Below, one piece after another: positions 16,055 to 24,141 of a stretch of DNA of 64,000 bases. Position 1 is the stretch's first letter. Each line of letters opens with the position of its first letter. The stretch comes from Microbacterium azadirachtae. GTDB lineage: Bacteria; Actinomycetota; Actinomycetes; Actinomycetales; Microbacteriaceae. A model generated the notes under the pieces. It worked only from the letters and a program-made list of their open reading frames with translations. It was not told the origin of the DNA and made no database searches. Where the stretch lies: assembly GCF_000956505.1 (NCBI RefSeq), contig NZ_JYIX01000023.1, positions 1 through 64,000 of the forward strand, given 5' to 3'. Made by a program: the position numbers and the translations under genes.

Positions 16055-18821
16055 ACGAGTTGTCCGAGTTCGCCTTAGCGCGACCGTTGCGGAATACAAG
16101 AAGTCCATGGAGGAGGCCGCGCAGAAGACACGCGAGCTCGGCACCGAGGGCGAGAAGCTGGCGCAGACCAAAGCAGCGTTCAACGCGCTTGGCGCGGCGG
16201 GGCTCGCTATGGGGGGCCTCATCACCGCGGGTGTCGGGCTGGCGGTCAAGCGGTTCGCCGACTTCGATCAGGCGATGTCCGCGGTCTCTGCGGCAACGCA
16301 CGGATCTGCCGACGAGATGGGGCAGCTGCGGGATGCAGCCATTGAGGCCGGAGCGTCTACGGTCTTCTCGGCGACGGAGGCCGCGAATGCGATTGAGGAA
16401 CTTGCGAAGGCCGGCGTCTCGACGACCGACATCCTGCACGGCGGGTTGAAGGGCGCGCTGGACCTCGCGTCGGCCGGTGGACTTGGGGTTGCTGACGCCG
16501 CAGGAATCGCTTCGACGGCATTGACGCAGTTCGGGCTGAAGGGTGCCGACATGGCACACGTGGCTGACCTGCTCGCCGCGGGCGCGGGCAAGGCCATGGG
16601 AGATGTGACGGATCTCTCGGCGGCGTTGAACCAAACGGGCTTGGTCGCGGCATCTACGGGCCTCAGCATCGACGAGACGACTGCGGGTCTGGCGGCGTTC
16701 GCGTCGCAGGGCCTGCTTGGTTCGGACGCGGGTACGTCGTTCAAGACGATGCTGCAGCGCCTCACCCCGCAGTCCGCTGAGGCGCAGAAGATGATGGACC
16801 AACTGGGGCTCTCCGCGTATGACGCGTCCGGGCAGTTCGTGGGCCTGTCGGCGTACGCGGGGAACCTGCAGTCCGCGATGAAGGCGCTCACTCCGGAGCA
16901 GCGCAACGCGGCCTTGTCGGTCATGTTCGGATCTGATGCAGTCCGCGCCGCCACGGTCCTCTATCAGGAGGGTTCGAAGGGCATCGACGATTGGACGAAG
17001 GCCGTCGCTGACCAGGGGTATGCCGCCGATACCGCCCGCCGCCGTCTGGACAATCTGAAGGGCGACCTCGAGGCCCTGGGCGGGGCGTTCGACACGGCTC
17101 TGATCGAGACGGGCTCGCACGCCAACGACACGCTGCGGACGATGGTCCAGGCACTCACGGGTCTGGTCAGCATGTACGGAGACCTGCCGGCACCCGTGCA
17201 GGCGTTCACGACCGTTGTCGGTGGCGCGACCGCCGCAGTCTTCCTGTCGGGTGGCGCAGCGTTCACGGCGATCCCGAAGTGGCTTGAGTTCAAGGAAACA
17301 GTCAAGAACTCGTCACTGTCGCTCAGGGGTGTCGGGATGTCCGCGGGAGCCGCAGGACTCGCGCTTGGTGCCTTGTTCCTCGTCGTGGGAGAACTCGCGG
17401 CGAAGCAACAACGGGCTCGAGAGCTTGCGCAGTCATATGCCGACACGATCGCGGAGGGCGCAACAAAGGTTGGTGACGCGACCCGCAAGATCACGGTCGA
17501 CGAGTTGAAGAAGGGCGGCGACTGGCTGTCCTTCAACTGGCAGTCTGCGTACGACGCAGCGGACAAGCTCGGTGTAAGTCTCGACACGGTCACCGACGCG
17601 GCGATGGGCAACCAGGACGCCATGGGCAAGCTCAAGCCGTACTACGACGCTCTGAGTGGCGATACAGCGAAGTTCTACGACATCGCTTCCAAGACCGGCA
17701 TGAGCGCCGCTGAGACCCGCCTGGCACTAGAGGCGATGACCAACGGCATCGGCTCACAGAATGAAGCGATCAAGCGTGGCGTTGAGCTCAAGGGGCAGGA
17801 GAAGGCAGCCAACGCGGATGTCACGGACGCCACGAAGTCGGCCGGCGAATCGTATCTGGATGAGGCGAAGAAGGTTGACGAGCTCAACTCGCAGTTGACG
17901 CAGCTGATCGGGAAGATCAACGAAGCCAACGGCGTCAATCAGGATGCGATCTCTGCCAACGCCCGCTATCAGGATGCCCTTGCCGGGATCAGCCGCGAGG
18001 TTCAGCAGCAGCGTGACGAGTACGAGCGGACCAACGAGACCCTCGACGGGTTCTCCCTCTCCCTGGACCAGAACACTGCCTCGGGATCCGCGAATGCCGC
18101 GATGCTCGCCGATGTTGCCGGCGCGGCGCAGACTGCTGCGTCGAAGCAGTATGAGGTGGATGTCGCGGCGCAGGGTGGGGAGGTCGCTGCCCGCAACTAT
18201 GCGGCCACGCTCGCAGATCAGCGGCAGAAGTTCGTCGACTCGGCAACAGCAGCCGGGTTCAATGCCGACGAGGTGCAGAAGCTCGCCGACAAGGTGTTCT
18301 CTCTCCCGCCCAGCAAGAGCGTGGATGTGCTCGCCAACACAGGACCCGCTCAGAGCTCGATCGATCAGTTCATCACCCTGAACGATGGCAAGCGCGTTCG
18401 AGTGTTCGTTGACGCGGAGGGCGGCCAGTCGTTCAAGGTTGGGTCGACGACCGTGTCTGCACAGGCCAACGGTGGGGTATTCAACGGCGGCGTGAAGGCT
18501 TTCGCGAACTCCGGGTTTGAGCCGGGGATCTACCCATACACACCCGGAGGGATCCACAAGTTCGCTGAACAATGGTCCGAGGCGTATATCTCTGGGGATC
18601 CTGCGCGTCGGGCTCGGTCTGAGCAGGTGTGGGTGGAGTCTGGCCGGCAGTTCGGGTTCTCCGACCCCTCTCGCGGATCGCACTCGGGTCAGTCAGAGAC
18701 TCCCACCGTTCAGGTCTTCATCGGAGATGAGGAGATCACTGGTCGTGTTCGCGTTGTGGTGAACGACGCGATCGCCACATACGACACTCAACTGTCCCGT
18801 GGTGTGGGGCGGAGGCGTTGA
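16044..18821 (+). CDS. Phage tail tape measure protein
   Basis: A 925-residue protein with CAGGAGG before the ATG. It shows TP901-type tape measure features: an N-terminal coiled-coil region, hydrophobic AALGAAGLAMGGLITAG-like segments, the conserved block ADFDQAMSAVSAATHG followed by EAGASTVFSATEAANAIEELAKAG, further hydrophobic helices near the centre (LALGALFLVVGELA), and a long helical C-terminal part. In phages it sets tail length and spans the membrane during DNA entry. It is the only large structural gene in the element. At 925 residues it would specify a tail of roughly 135-140 nm by the family rule of about 0.15 nm per residue. Confidence 0.88.
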   Translation: MSPERVVRVRLSATVAEYKKSMEEAAQKTRELGTEGEKLAQTKAAFNALGAAGLAMGGLITAGVGLAVKRFADFDQAMSAVSAATHGSADEMGQLRDAAIEAGASTVFSATEAANAIEELAKAGVSTTDILHGGLKGALDLASAGGLGVADAAGIASTALTQFGLKGADMAHVADLLAAGAGKAMGDVTDLSAALNQTGLVAASTGLSIDETTAGLAAFASQGLLGSDAGTSFKTMLQRLTPQSAEAQKMMDQLGLSAYDASGQFVGLSAYAGNLQSAMKALTPEQRNAALSVMFGSDAVRAATVLYQEGSKGIDDWTKAVADQGYAADTARRRLDNLKGDLEALGGAFDTALIETGSHANDTLRTMVQALTGLVSMYGDLPAPVQAFTTVVGGATAAVFLSGGAAFTAIPKWLEFKETVKNSSLSLRGVGMSAGAAGLALGALFLVVGELAAKQQRARELAQSYADTIAEGATKVGDATRKITVDELKKGGDWLSFNWQSAYDAADKLGVSLDTVTDAAMGNQDAMGKLKPYYDALSGDTAKFYDIASKTGMSAAETRLALEAMTNGIGSQNEAIKRGVELKGQEKAANADVTDATKSAGESYLDEAKKVDELNSQLTQLIGKINEANGVNQDAISANARYQDALAGISREVQQQRDEYERTNETLDGFSLSLDQNTASGSANAAMLADVAGAAQTAASKQYEVDVAAQGGEVAARNYAATLADQRQKFVDSATAAGFNADEVQKLADKVFSLPPSKSVDVLANTGPAQSSIDQFITLNDGKRVRVFVDAEGGQSFKVGSTTVSAQANGGVFNGGVKAFANSGFEPGIYPYTPGGIHKFAEQWSEAYISGDPARRARSEQVWVESGRQFGFSDPSRGSHSGQSETPTVQVFIGDEEITGRVRVVVNDAIATYDTQLSRGVGRRR

Positions 18822-18837
18822 TCGCTATGCTCACGCT

Positions 18838-19239
18838 ATGAACCGCACACTCGCCGCGGCACCACTGGCGCTGGTTGGGGCGCTCCTCTTCGCAGGATGC
18901 GCCCCAACCCCACCGGCAGCTACACCGACGCCCACAGCGACCGTAGAGCGCGCGATCGCAGCCGCCGACATCAAGACCATCGACGACGGGATCGCGTGGG
19001 CGCACGGCCTCGACAAGACCGTTTCCGCGACCGAGCTGAGTCACGGCATCAACGCCATTAGTGATCTCGTCCCGAAGCTCGACATCTGGTTCGCGACGAA
19101 CAACAAGATCGGTCAGGCGCTCACCAAGCTCAACGCCGAGGTACTTGCTGCTCCAGCGAACGCCAGCTCCAAGGTTGATGGCCTCAACGACATCGTCAAC
19201 GAGATTGAGAAGGCGATCGCGAAAGGCGACGCTCCTTAA
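18838..19239 (+). CDS. Small lipoprotein, possible superinfection exclusion factor
   Basis: A 133-residue protein with a signal peptide ending in lipobox LFAGC (Cys about residue 21), a Pro/Thr linker and a mainly helical domain. It begins 17 bases after the tape measure stop on the same strand and converges with the OLD gene, overlapping its end by 4 bases. Prophage lipoproteins such as Ltp of TP-J34 block entry of related phages and act on the tape measure protein. That parallel is inference from position and type, not from similarity. Confidence 0.6.
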   Translation: MNRTLAAAPLALVGALLFAGCAPTPPAATPTPTATVERAIAAADIKTIDDGIAWAHGLDKTVSATELSHGINAISDLVPKLDIWFATNNKIGQALTKLNAEVLAAPANASSKVDGLNDIVNEIEKAIAKGDAP

Positions 19240-20921
19240 AGGTGCGCGTTGGCAGCTTCTATGAGTCTGATCAGCTTTGTCACCTGAGCGCGGAGATCAA
19301 ACGCCCACTCGTCGAACGGCTCCTTGGTCACCAGTTTTGCGATGGCAACCTTACTGGGCTTTGTGCCGATGCGATCTTCGCTCAGTGGATTGGCGTAGCG
19401 CTCCATCGCTGAGAGCCTTATCGGTTTGCCCCCTTTAGAGGTAGCCCGTGGATGCGTGGCTCTAATTGCCGTTTCCAAGCGCTCCTCCGGCACGTAATTC
19501 TCGATGGTGTACCCCGCTGTAATCCACACCATCCCGGTATCAGAGCTGTCATCCACGGCCGCCTTAACGCGAACCTTACTGTCGTTCAGTGTTGCCCGTC
19601 TTGACTTCCGGTCAGAGTCTATGACGATCGCCATGTATCGATTCAGCCGGCGGAGAGAGATGAACTCTTCGACTTCGTCGCTGTCTAGTGGTGAAAGCTC
19701 GCTGAGCAGGCTTCCTCCGTAGAACATGATCGAGTAGTGGAGGCCTTCGACGAACCGCTTCGGCGCCAGCTGATCAAGCCAGCTCTTGATGTAGATGCGG
19801 TCGGACGGACCCTCAACCCAGATAACGGCGTTCGACTGCACGAGGTCGGAGGGGCGGTACCCCAAGTCGCTCGCGATGCTTGCGTGCTCCTCGCTGGTCC
19901 CCGCTCGATGAATAGTGGATCCCTCAACCGGGTCGTGGTGCACGTGGAAGATGGTTCCGATCTTCGCGTCGAGGAGATGAGCTGAGTGAGTCGCGATGAA
20001 GTACTGATTGGTGGTCCGGTCGTGCAGGTATCGAAGCAACTGCCGTTGAAGGAGCGGATGCATATGAACCTCTGGCTCCTCGATACACATGACTGAGTTC
20101 GTCGTCACGGTCGCAGCTGCTGCAAGTATCACCACCTCGTGCACGCCTGTACCGAGGTTCTCTATCGGCAATGTCCGCCCGTGTTGCGTCACGTGAATCG
20201 TCGATAGATCGTGCGGGATGTCGATAGTGACGTCACGATCGTCAAGCACTGTCTGCACGAATTCTTGGATCTCGTAGAACTGCTTTCGATCGTCGAGCCT
20301 GTCGGTGGTGGGGTTCTGCAGCTGCAACAGTCTCAGCTTTATGTTCAATCCGTTCAGGTCGGGAGACTGATCATTGCGGTCCGATATCACGCGTGTCCCG
20401 TCAACGTAGACGGCCTCTGGAAGCACATCTACGAATCGACCGAGAAAGCGCACCAGCGACACGAAATTCACATAGTTGGAACCCGAGACGCTGGTCAGGA
20501 CAGCATAGGCTAGGCCCGAGACGGTCGGAACATCGGACTCATCGACCAACACCTCGCCGCCTTTGCCTAGCCAGATGGCGCCCTTGATTCCCCCGCTAAC
20601 CGCATCAGTCTCAAGGAGTCGTTCAATTTCTGTCGTCACGTTCTCGCCGTACTCGCGCATAAGCCCGTCCACCGGCAGGTGAACCTCGCGAGCGAACAGA
20701 GCCAGCGGCGCATGCTCCGCGTCGCCGTGCGGTCGATCATAAGGGCGACTCGGCTGCCCTTGACCGAGTTCGGCATGCAACGCGCGTAGCACGTTCGATT
20801 TGCCCGAGTTGTTCTTGCCAGCGATCAGGTTCACTTTGGTGAGCGGAGCAAGTGAAGCGACCCGAGTAGACGGGAAGCTGCGATAGCCGCGGAATGCAAA
20901 CCCCTTAAGCATGTCTGCCAT
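19236..20921 (-). CDS. OLD-family ATPase-TOPRIM endonuclease
   Basis: About 561 residues from ATG 20921 (ATG 20912 and GTG 20960 also possible). The N-terminal ABC/SMC-type ATPase has Walker A GKNNSGKS, a signature region ENLGTGVHEV, Walker B CIEEPEVHMHP and the H-loop FIATHSAHLL. The C-terminal TOPRIM domain has VIWVEGPSDRIY (catalytic Glu) and IVIDSDR (Asp-x-Asp). This is a class 1 OLD nuclease, a family that includes phage P2 Old and GajA. No UvrD-like GajB follows, so Gabija is not indicated. A small acidic gene lies 70 bases upstream on the same strand. Likely role: exclusion of other phages. Confidence 0.88.
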   Translation of the reverse strand: MADMLKGFAFRGYRSFPSTRVASLAPLTKVNLIAGKNNSGKSNVLRALHAELGQGQPSRPYDRPHGDAEHAPLALFAREVHLPVDGLMREYGENVTTEIERLLETDAVSGGIKGAIWLGKGGEVLVDESDVPTVSGLAYAVLTSVSGSNYVNFVSLVRFLGRFVDVLPEAVYVDGTRVISDRNDQSPDLNGLNIKLRLLQLQNPTTDRLDDRKQFYEIQEFVQTVLDDRDVTIDIPHDLSTIHVTQHGRTLPIENLGTGVHEVVILAAAATVTTNSVMCIEEPEVHMHPLLQRQLLRYLHDRTTNQYFIATHSAHLLDAKIGTIFHVHHDPVEGSTIHRAGTSEEHASIASDLGYRPSDLVQSNAVIWVEGPSDRIYIKSWLDQLAPKRFVEGLHYSIMFYGGSLLSELSPLDSDEVEEFISLRRLNRYMAIVIDSDRKSRRATLNDSKVRVKAAVDDSSDTGMVWITAGYTIENYVPEERLETAIRATHPRATSKGGKPIRLSAMERYANPLSEDRIGTKPSKVAIAKLVTKEPFDEWAFDLRAQVTKLIRLIEAANAHL

Positions 20922-20991
20922 CTTGCCCGATTGGCGGGACGTAGGAGAGACCGAACTCACCGAGAGCCAGGTGGCCCCACGTGCCTCGGCT

Positions 20992-21201
20992 TCAGAGCAT
21001 CAGGGCTCGGAGAGCATCGATCCGGTCGAGATCATCGTCAAACTCGGCGGCATCATCTCGACTCTTCACCAGATCGCCAAGGATGCCGTGGATCAACTCG
21101 ATGGCCTCGCGAGCGTAGTCGATCTGATTCGGGATGACCGATGCGGCTATGGATTCAGCTTCCAGGGCATCGATCCGAGATTCGAGGTCTTCGTGCGTCA
21201 T
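20992..21201 (-). CDS. Small acidic helical protein upstream of OLD gene
   Basis: A 69-residue protein (MTHEDLESRIDALEAES at the start) that is strongly acidic and likely coiled-coil. It lies directly upstream of the OLD nuclease on the same strand, so cotranscription is likely. It could be a partner or inhibitor of the nuclease. The opposite-strand frame through the same bases looks less protein-like. Confidence 0.5.
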   Translation of the reverse strand: MTHEDLESRIDALEAESIAASVIPNQIDYAREAIELIHGILGDLVKSRDDAAEFDDDLDRIDALRALML

Positions 21202-21288
21202 GGCGAAAGCCTAGACGCCACAAACCACCCGATGTCGGTCCCCTGTGCTTCGATCGAGGAACATCCATCACCATCACAGGAGATAACC

Positions 21289-21696
21289 ATGGCGGAGACG
21301 ATCTGGCGCGATGCTGAGGTCACCTACCCAGACTGGAACGGCACTGCACAACTAGACCAGCGCATGACAGCGCCCGGGATCGAGACGCTAATCGGCTTAG
21401 ACCCGGACGAGTGGTTCGTCATCGGGTTGGACATCGGCGGCGGTGAGCACAAGCACGAGCTGAGGGTTGTTGCTGTCGCCCGGGAGCATGTGCCCGATGG
21501 TGGTGATGTTCTCCCTCGCATCGCCGACGCGAACGGTGGTGCTATCCCTGTGACGGAGTTCCTTGTGCATGATGTGGACCCCTATGAGATCCTGCAGCGG
21601 ATCACGCACATGTTCGAGTTGAGGATGCGTGTGAGGGGCGCACGGGATCTGCCGATCAAGGTCACAGCCCTCGGCGATGTTCCCACACAAGACTGA
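21289..21696 (+). CDS. Hypothetical protein, 135 residues
   Basis: The ATG at 21289 follows CAGGAG by 7 bases. The soluble acidic product carries FVIGLDIGGGEHKHELRVV followed by VTEFLVHDVDPYEILQRI, and no known catalytic motif. The same frame is open far upstream but that part overlaps the opposite-strand small gene and lacks a ribosome site. Function unknown. Confidence 0.6.
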   Translation: MAETIWRDAEVTYPDWNGTAQLDQRMTAPGIETLIGLDPDEWFVIGLDIGGGEHKHELRVVAVAREHVPDGGDVLPRIADANGGAIPVTEFLVHDVDPYEILQRITHMFELRMRVRGARDLPIKVTALGDVPTQD

Positions 21697-21701
21697 ATCG
21701 C

Positions 21702-21884
21702 CTATGCGCCGTCGATCTGAACGTCGAACGAATCGACGGGGACGTCGAGTGTGATGGCGATGTAGTCCTTCGCCACGTCGTGCGCTTCCCTGACGGTGCG
21801 CGCCTGGGTGATCCCGTCGATCTCGGGGATGGAAACCATCCACCACTTGCCCTCACGGTTGATGGTGACCTCGTAGGTCTTCAC
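21702..21884 (-). CDS. HicB-like antitoxin domain protein without partner
   Basis: A 60-residue protein of HicB type: KTYEVTINREGKWWMVSIPE, then IDGITQARTVREAHDVAKDYIA. The GTG at 21884 is chosen because GAGGAGG lies 7 bases upstream; an ATG at 21911 lacks one. HicB normally neutralises the RNA-binding toxin HicA. No HicA-like frame with its short basic GSH-type motif is seen on either side, so this is an orphan or acts as a regulator. Confidence 0.7.
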   Translation of the reverse strand: MKTYEVTINREGKWWMVSIPEIDGITQARTVREAHDVAKDYIAITLDVPVDSFDVQIDGA

Positions 21885-21953
21885 GCCTGGGCCTCCTCGA
21901 TTCGATGCCATCGGTCAACATGCTGGACCAAGCGGAGCCGCTAGGCTCACGCC

Positions 21954-22415
21954 ATGGATCCCGCCCTTGCCGCGTTGTGCGGAACCGTCATTGGCGCTGC
22001 GGCTACGGCCCTAGTCCCGTACATCACCATTAGAGCCCGTCGGCGCGATGAGACCGACGCTCGTCGTCGCGAAGACACTGTGGCCCTTCTCGACGCGGTC
22101 GTGCGATGGCTCAAAGCTCGACGCATAAACGACTGGCGTCTTGTTTCGCAGACACACTCTGAAGCCATAGTGGCGCTGGAACGGCTACTCATCAACGCGG
22201 ACAAGCGAGACGTGGATCACCTTCAGCGCGTGACGAACTTCGTCTTCAATGCCGCCACCAAGGAAGACAACGTGCATCTCGGCGCTGCGAGCGCCGAAGC
22301 GATGTCCGAAGTGCTCCGGCGATGGTCTCGAGGCGATCTCAAGGGCATGGCAATCGAGGATGCGTATGGCCCCGCACTCGATATTCAGCTGGCAATGCAG
22401 CCGTCGAGCAGCTAG
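21954..22415 (+). CDS. Hypothetical single-pass membrane protein
   Basis: A 153-residue protein whose first 26 residues form one hydrophobic helix (LAALCGTVIGAAATALVPYI), followed by Arg/Asp-rich sequence that would face the cytoplasm. The soluble part is helical with no motif known to me. It stands alone among cargo genes. Confidence 0.6.
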   Translation: MDPALAALCGTVIGAAATALVPYITIRARRRDETDARRREDTVALLDAVVRWLKARRINDWRLVSQTHSEAIVALERLLINADKRDVDHLQRVTNFVFNAATKEDNVHLGAASAEAMSEVLRRWSRGDLKGMAIEDAYGPALDIQLAMQPSSS

Positions 22416-22461
22416 CGCACGATCGTAGCCCTTGAGCAGACGCTCCTCTATTGTGTCGCTT

Positions 22462-23010
22462 ATGCCACAAGGCGGAGAGCTTGGGATCAAGACAGGCGAG
22501 TACTGGGCGTTCCGGCAGGGGACTATTCATCCGCTTCAGCGTGCCTTGATCCTCAACCCCGGGTTCCACTACGACGCCTACATTCGAATCCGGCTCATCG
22601 ACGACCCGACTGTGCCCGAGCTCTGGGTCAGGCGAGCGCAACTGCCGTGCAAATGGGCTGAAGTGGAGCTCTACTTGCGAGACCATCCGGACGTTCCTCG
22701 GCACATGCCGACGCCGGAACCATCGGAACAACCGGATCCCGGCGCATTCCGTATGGCGTTCACCGCCAACGAGTTGCGGTCGATCATCCACGATGAGATC
22801 CACAACGCTCTCGGAGTGAGGAAGATCGCCTACACAATGCGGGAGGCCGCGACAGCGACAGGGGTGAGCGTCACCCTTCTTAACGCCGCAATCAAGAGAG
22901 GCGACCTGACCGCGAGCTATGCCGGCACGAAGCCGCTCCTGACGGTGCCCGAGCTGGAGCGGTGGGTGTCATCTTTTCCCAGCGAGCCCTGGCGGATCAC
23001 CTATCGCTGA
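22462..23010 (+). CDS. DNA-binding protein with C-terminal excisionase-like domain
   Basis: A 182-residue protein. Residues 1-95 form an unrecognised domain (GEYWAFRQGTIHPLQRALIL). The last 50 or so are a winged-helix like that of excisionases: YTMREAATATGVSVTLLNAAIKRG, then LLTVPELERWV. The ATG at 22462 is used; a TTG at 22432 is also open. It is followed 16 bases later by a second small HTH gene, and the pair lies close to the palindrome array. Confidence 0.6.
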   Translation: MPQGGELGIKTGEYWAFRQGTIHPLQRALILNPGFHYDAYIRIRLIDDPTVPELWVRRAQLPCKWAEVELYLRDHPDVPRHMPTPEPSEQPDPGAFRMAFTANELRSIIHDEIHNALGVRKIAYTMREAATATGVSVTLLNAAIKRGDLTASYAGTKPLLTVPELERWVSSFPSEPWRITYR

Positions 23011-23025
23011 GGAACAATCGCACAC

Positions 23026-23229
23026 ATGAGCGCCGTACTTACCTCGAAGCAGGCCGCTGTGTACTGCGGCATGAAGGTTGGGACCCTCTACAACCTGATC
23101 TCGCTGGGCAAAGGCCCGAATCGCTATAAGCAGGGCAGCAGCAATGCCTTCTTCGAGGCAGACCTGGATGAGTGGATGAAGGGCCGGTTGGTTTTCGTCC
23201 CAGCTTCCGTTCCCAGGAACGGAAGCTAG
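23026..23229 (+). CDS. Small helix-turn-helix (excisionase-type) protein
   Basis: A 67-residue protein with the AlpA/Xis-like helix: LTSKQAAVYCGMKVGTLYNL, then NAFFEADLDEWMKG. Its last nine codons (PASVPRNGS) are encoded by the first palindrome of the array at 23202-23461, so the palindrome has become coding sequence. It lies about 240 bases from the right integrase arm repeats, a fitting place for a directionality factor. It may bind the array. Confidence 0.65.
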   Translation: MSAVLTSKQAAVYCGMKVGTLYNLISLGKGPNRYKQGSSNAFFEADLDEWMKGRLVFVPASVPRNGS

Positions 23230-23461
23230 TTGGTTCCGGTTCCTGGGACCCGGAACCGGCCTAAGTTCCCGGGAACTTACCGCGCCCTGCCGAGCCTGTG
23301 TTCCCGGGAACACAGGCCACTTCTAGTTCCCGGGAACCTGAAGTTGGACCTCGTGTTCCCGGGAACACGAGGTCCGCGTCACTTCCGTTCCCGGGAACGG
23401 AAGTGACGGAAATACGCCACCTGAGGTTCACTGGCTTGGTGTTCCCGGGATCACCAAGCCA
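23202..23461. repeat. Array of eight palindromes with core GTTCCCGGGAAC
   Basis: Eight palindromes lie within 260 bases: 23202-23227, 23232-23257, 23262-23279, 23294-23317, 23319-23344, 23346-23375, 23377-23408 and 23432-23461. Copies 3 to 7 contain the exact core; 1, 2 and 8 carry one or two changes. The arms outside the core differ in every copy (for example TAA, GCCTGT, GGACCTCGT, CGTCACTTCC) but each pairs with its own partner; copies 4, 6 and 7 are perfect over 24, 30 and 32 bases. Centre spacings are 30, 26, 35, 26, 29, 32 and 54 bases. This segment is otherwise noncoding on the + strand after 23229. Confidence 0.9.
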
Positions 23462-23470
23462 TCCCCAGGC

Positions 23471-23491
23471 AGTCCGCAGAAAGTCCGCAGA
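23471..23491. repeat. Paired AGTCCGCAG repeats, candidate right integrase arm sites
   Basis: AGTCCGCAGA at 23471 and AGTCCGCAG at 23482 repeat with an 11-base period, as at 8251-8269 near the other end. They lie about 100 bases from the attR core. Confidence 0.55.
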
Positions 23492-23592
23492 AACCGCATC
23501 CGGCGACAACACGCGCCACGAATTGCCATCGCTAGATCCGCGTAATCACGGGGATCGCCGATGCATACAACATGCACCAACGTCCTCTCAGA

Positions 23593-23611
23593 AGTTCGAG
23601 CTCTACTACGG
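23593..23611. repeat. attR core (19-bp direct repeat, displaced glnA end)
   Basis: This copy is identical over 19 bases to 8199-8217. In the glnA frame it reads FELYYGV then TGA, so it keeps a glnA C-terminus with different synonymous codons after the core. Confidence 0.85.
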
Positions 23612-23670
23612 CGTCTGAGCAGATTTCGCGGGAGACCTGAGGCTGGTCCGCCGGCCTCCCGCGAAAGCTC

Positions 23671-23735
23671 GAGAACCCGTCTCAGTGTCCCCCGGCTGAG
23701 GCGGGTTCTGTCGTGCGTTCAGGACAGCCGCCACG
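23671..23735 (-). pseudogene. Integrase C-terminal remnant and terminator-like hairpin
   Basis: Read leftward, this segment codes for VAAVLNARQNPPQPGDTETG, matching the end of the element's integrase (VAAVLEARKNPPQPGDAETG) with four substitutions. The stop codon is lost and the frame has no catalytic domain upstream. It includes a hairpin (23673-23708) nearly identical to the glnA terminator at 8279-8314. It is best explained as the left-end scar of a related, older element. Confidence 0.6.
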
Positions 23736-23844
23736 AGACAACCTGGACCGATTGGCACAGGCAATCGAGGTCGTGCCCCTGCGCAGTCCGAGCTGTGGGC
23801 GAAGGAGCTACGCCGACGATACGGGTGCGACGTACGCTGATGAG

Positions 23845-24141
23845 ATGAGAGCTGTCCGCAGAGACCTCCGCGAGTATGACGTTGATGATCGAGCGCCGAC
23901 CTATCTCGTTCGGGTCTGGGAGCCCCCAAAGCAACCGATGCAAGCCTGGGTAACGGATGACTGGGACGTGAATGATGCCGCGTCAATCGTCGAGGTTCTG
24001 GACTGGGCCGAGGCCCGAATTGCCGAGGGCCTCTTGACCGAAGTATTCGTGCGCAGCCCCGCCGGAGGGTCATGCATCCGGGTTGCTGGAGCAAGGCCGG
24101 AAGACACCAGAGTTGTAAAGGAAATTCCCCTTGTTCTTTAG
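23845..24141 (+). CDS. Hypothetical protein beyond attR, 98 residues
   Basis: An ATG at 23845 opens a frame for a soluble acidic protein (MRAVRRDLREYDVDDR at the start; VEVLDWAEARIAEGLL in the middle). Codon use is less GC-biased than in the host genes, like the mobile element. It may be cargo of an earlier element left at the same site. Family not recognised. Confidence 0.5.
   Translation: MRAVRRDLREYDVDDRAPTYLVRVWEPPKQPMQAWVTDDWDVNDAASIVEVLDWAEARIAEGLLTEVFVRSPAGGSCIRVAGARPEDTRVVKEIPLVL

Noticed and set aside
19236..20921. Gabija system
   Set aside because: The OLD-type nuclease resembles GajA in layout, but no UvrD-like helicase follows or precedes it.
23202..23461. Palindrome array as a CRISPR array
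   Set aside because: Units are palindromes with unequal spacing and different lengths, no constant repeat-spacer pattern exists, and no cas genes are present.
23261..23512. 83-residue leftward frame through the palindrome array
   Set aside because: Its sequence (repeated VPGNxG and FPGT) is just the translation of the repeated core; no ribosome site or conserved fold.
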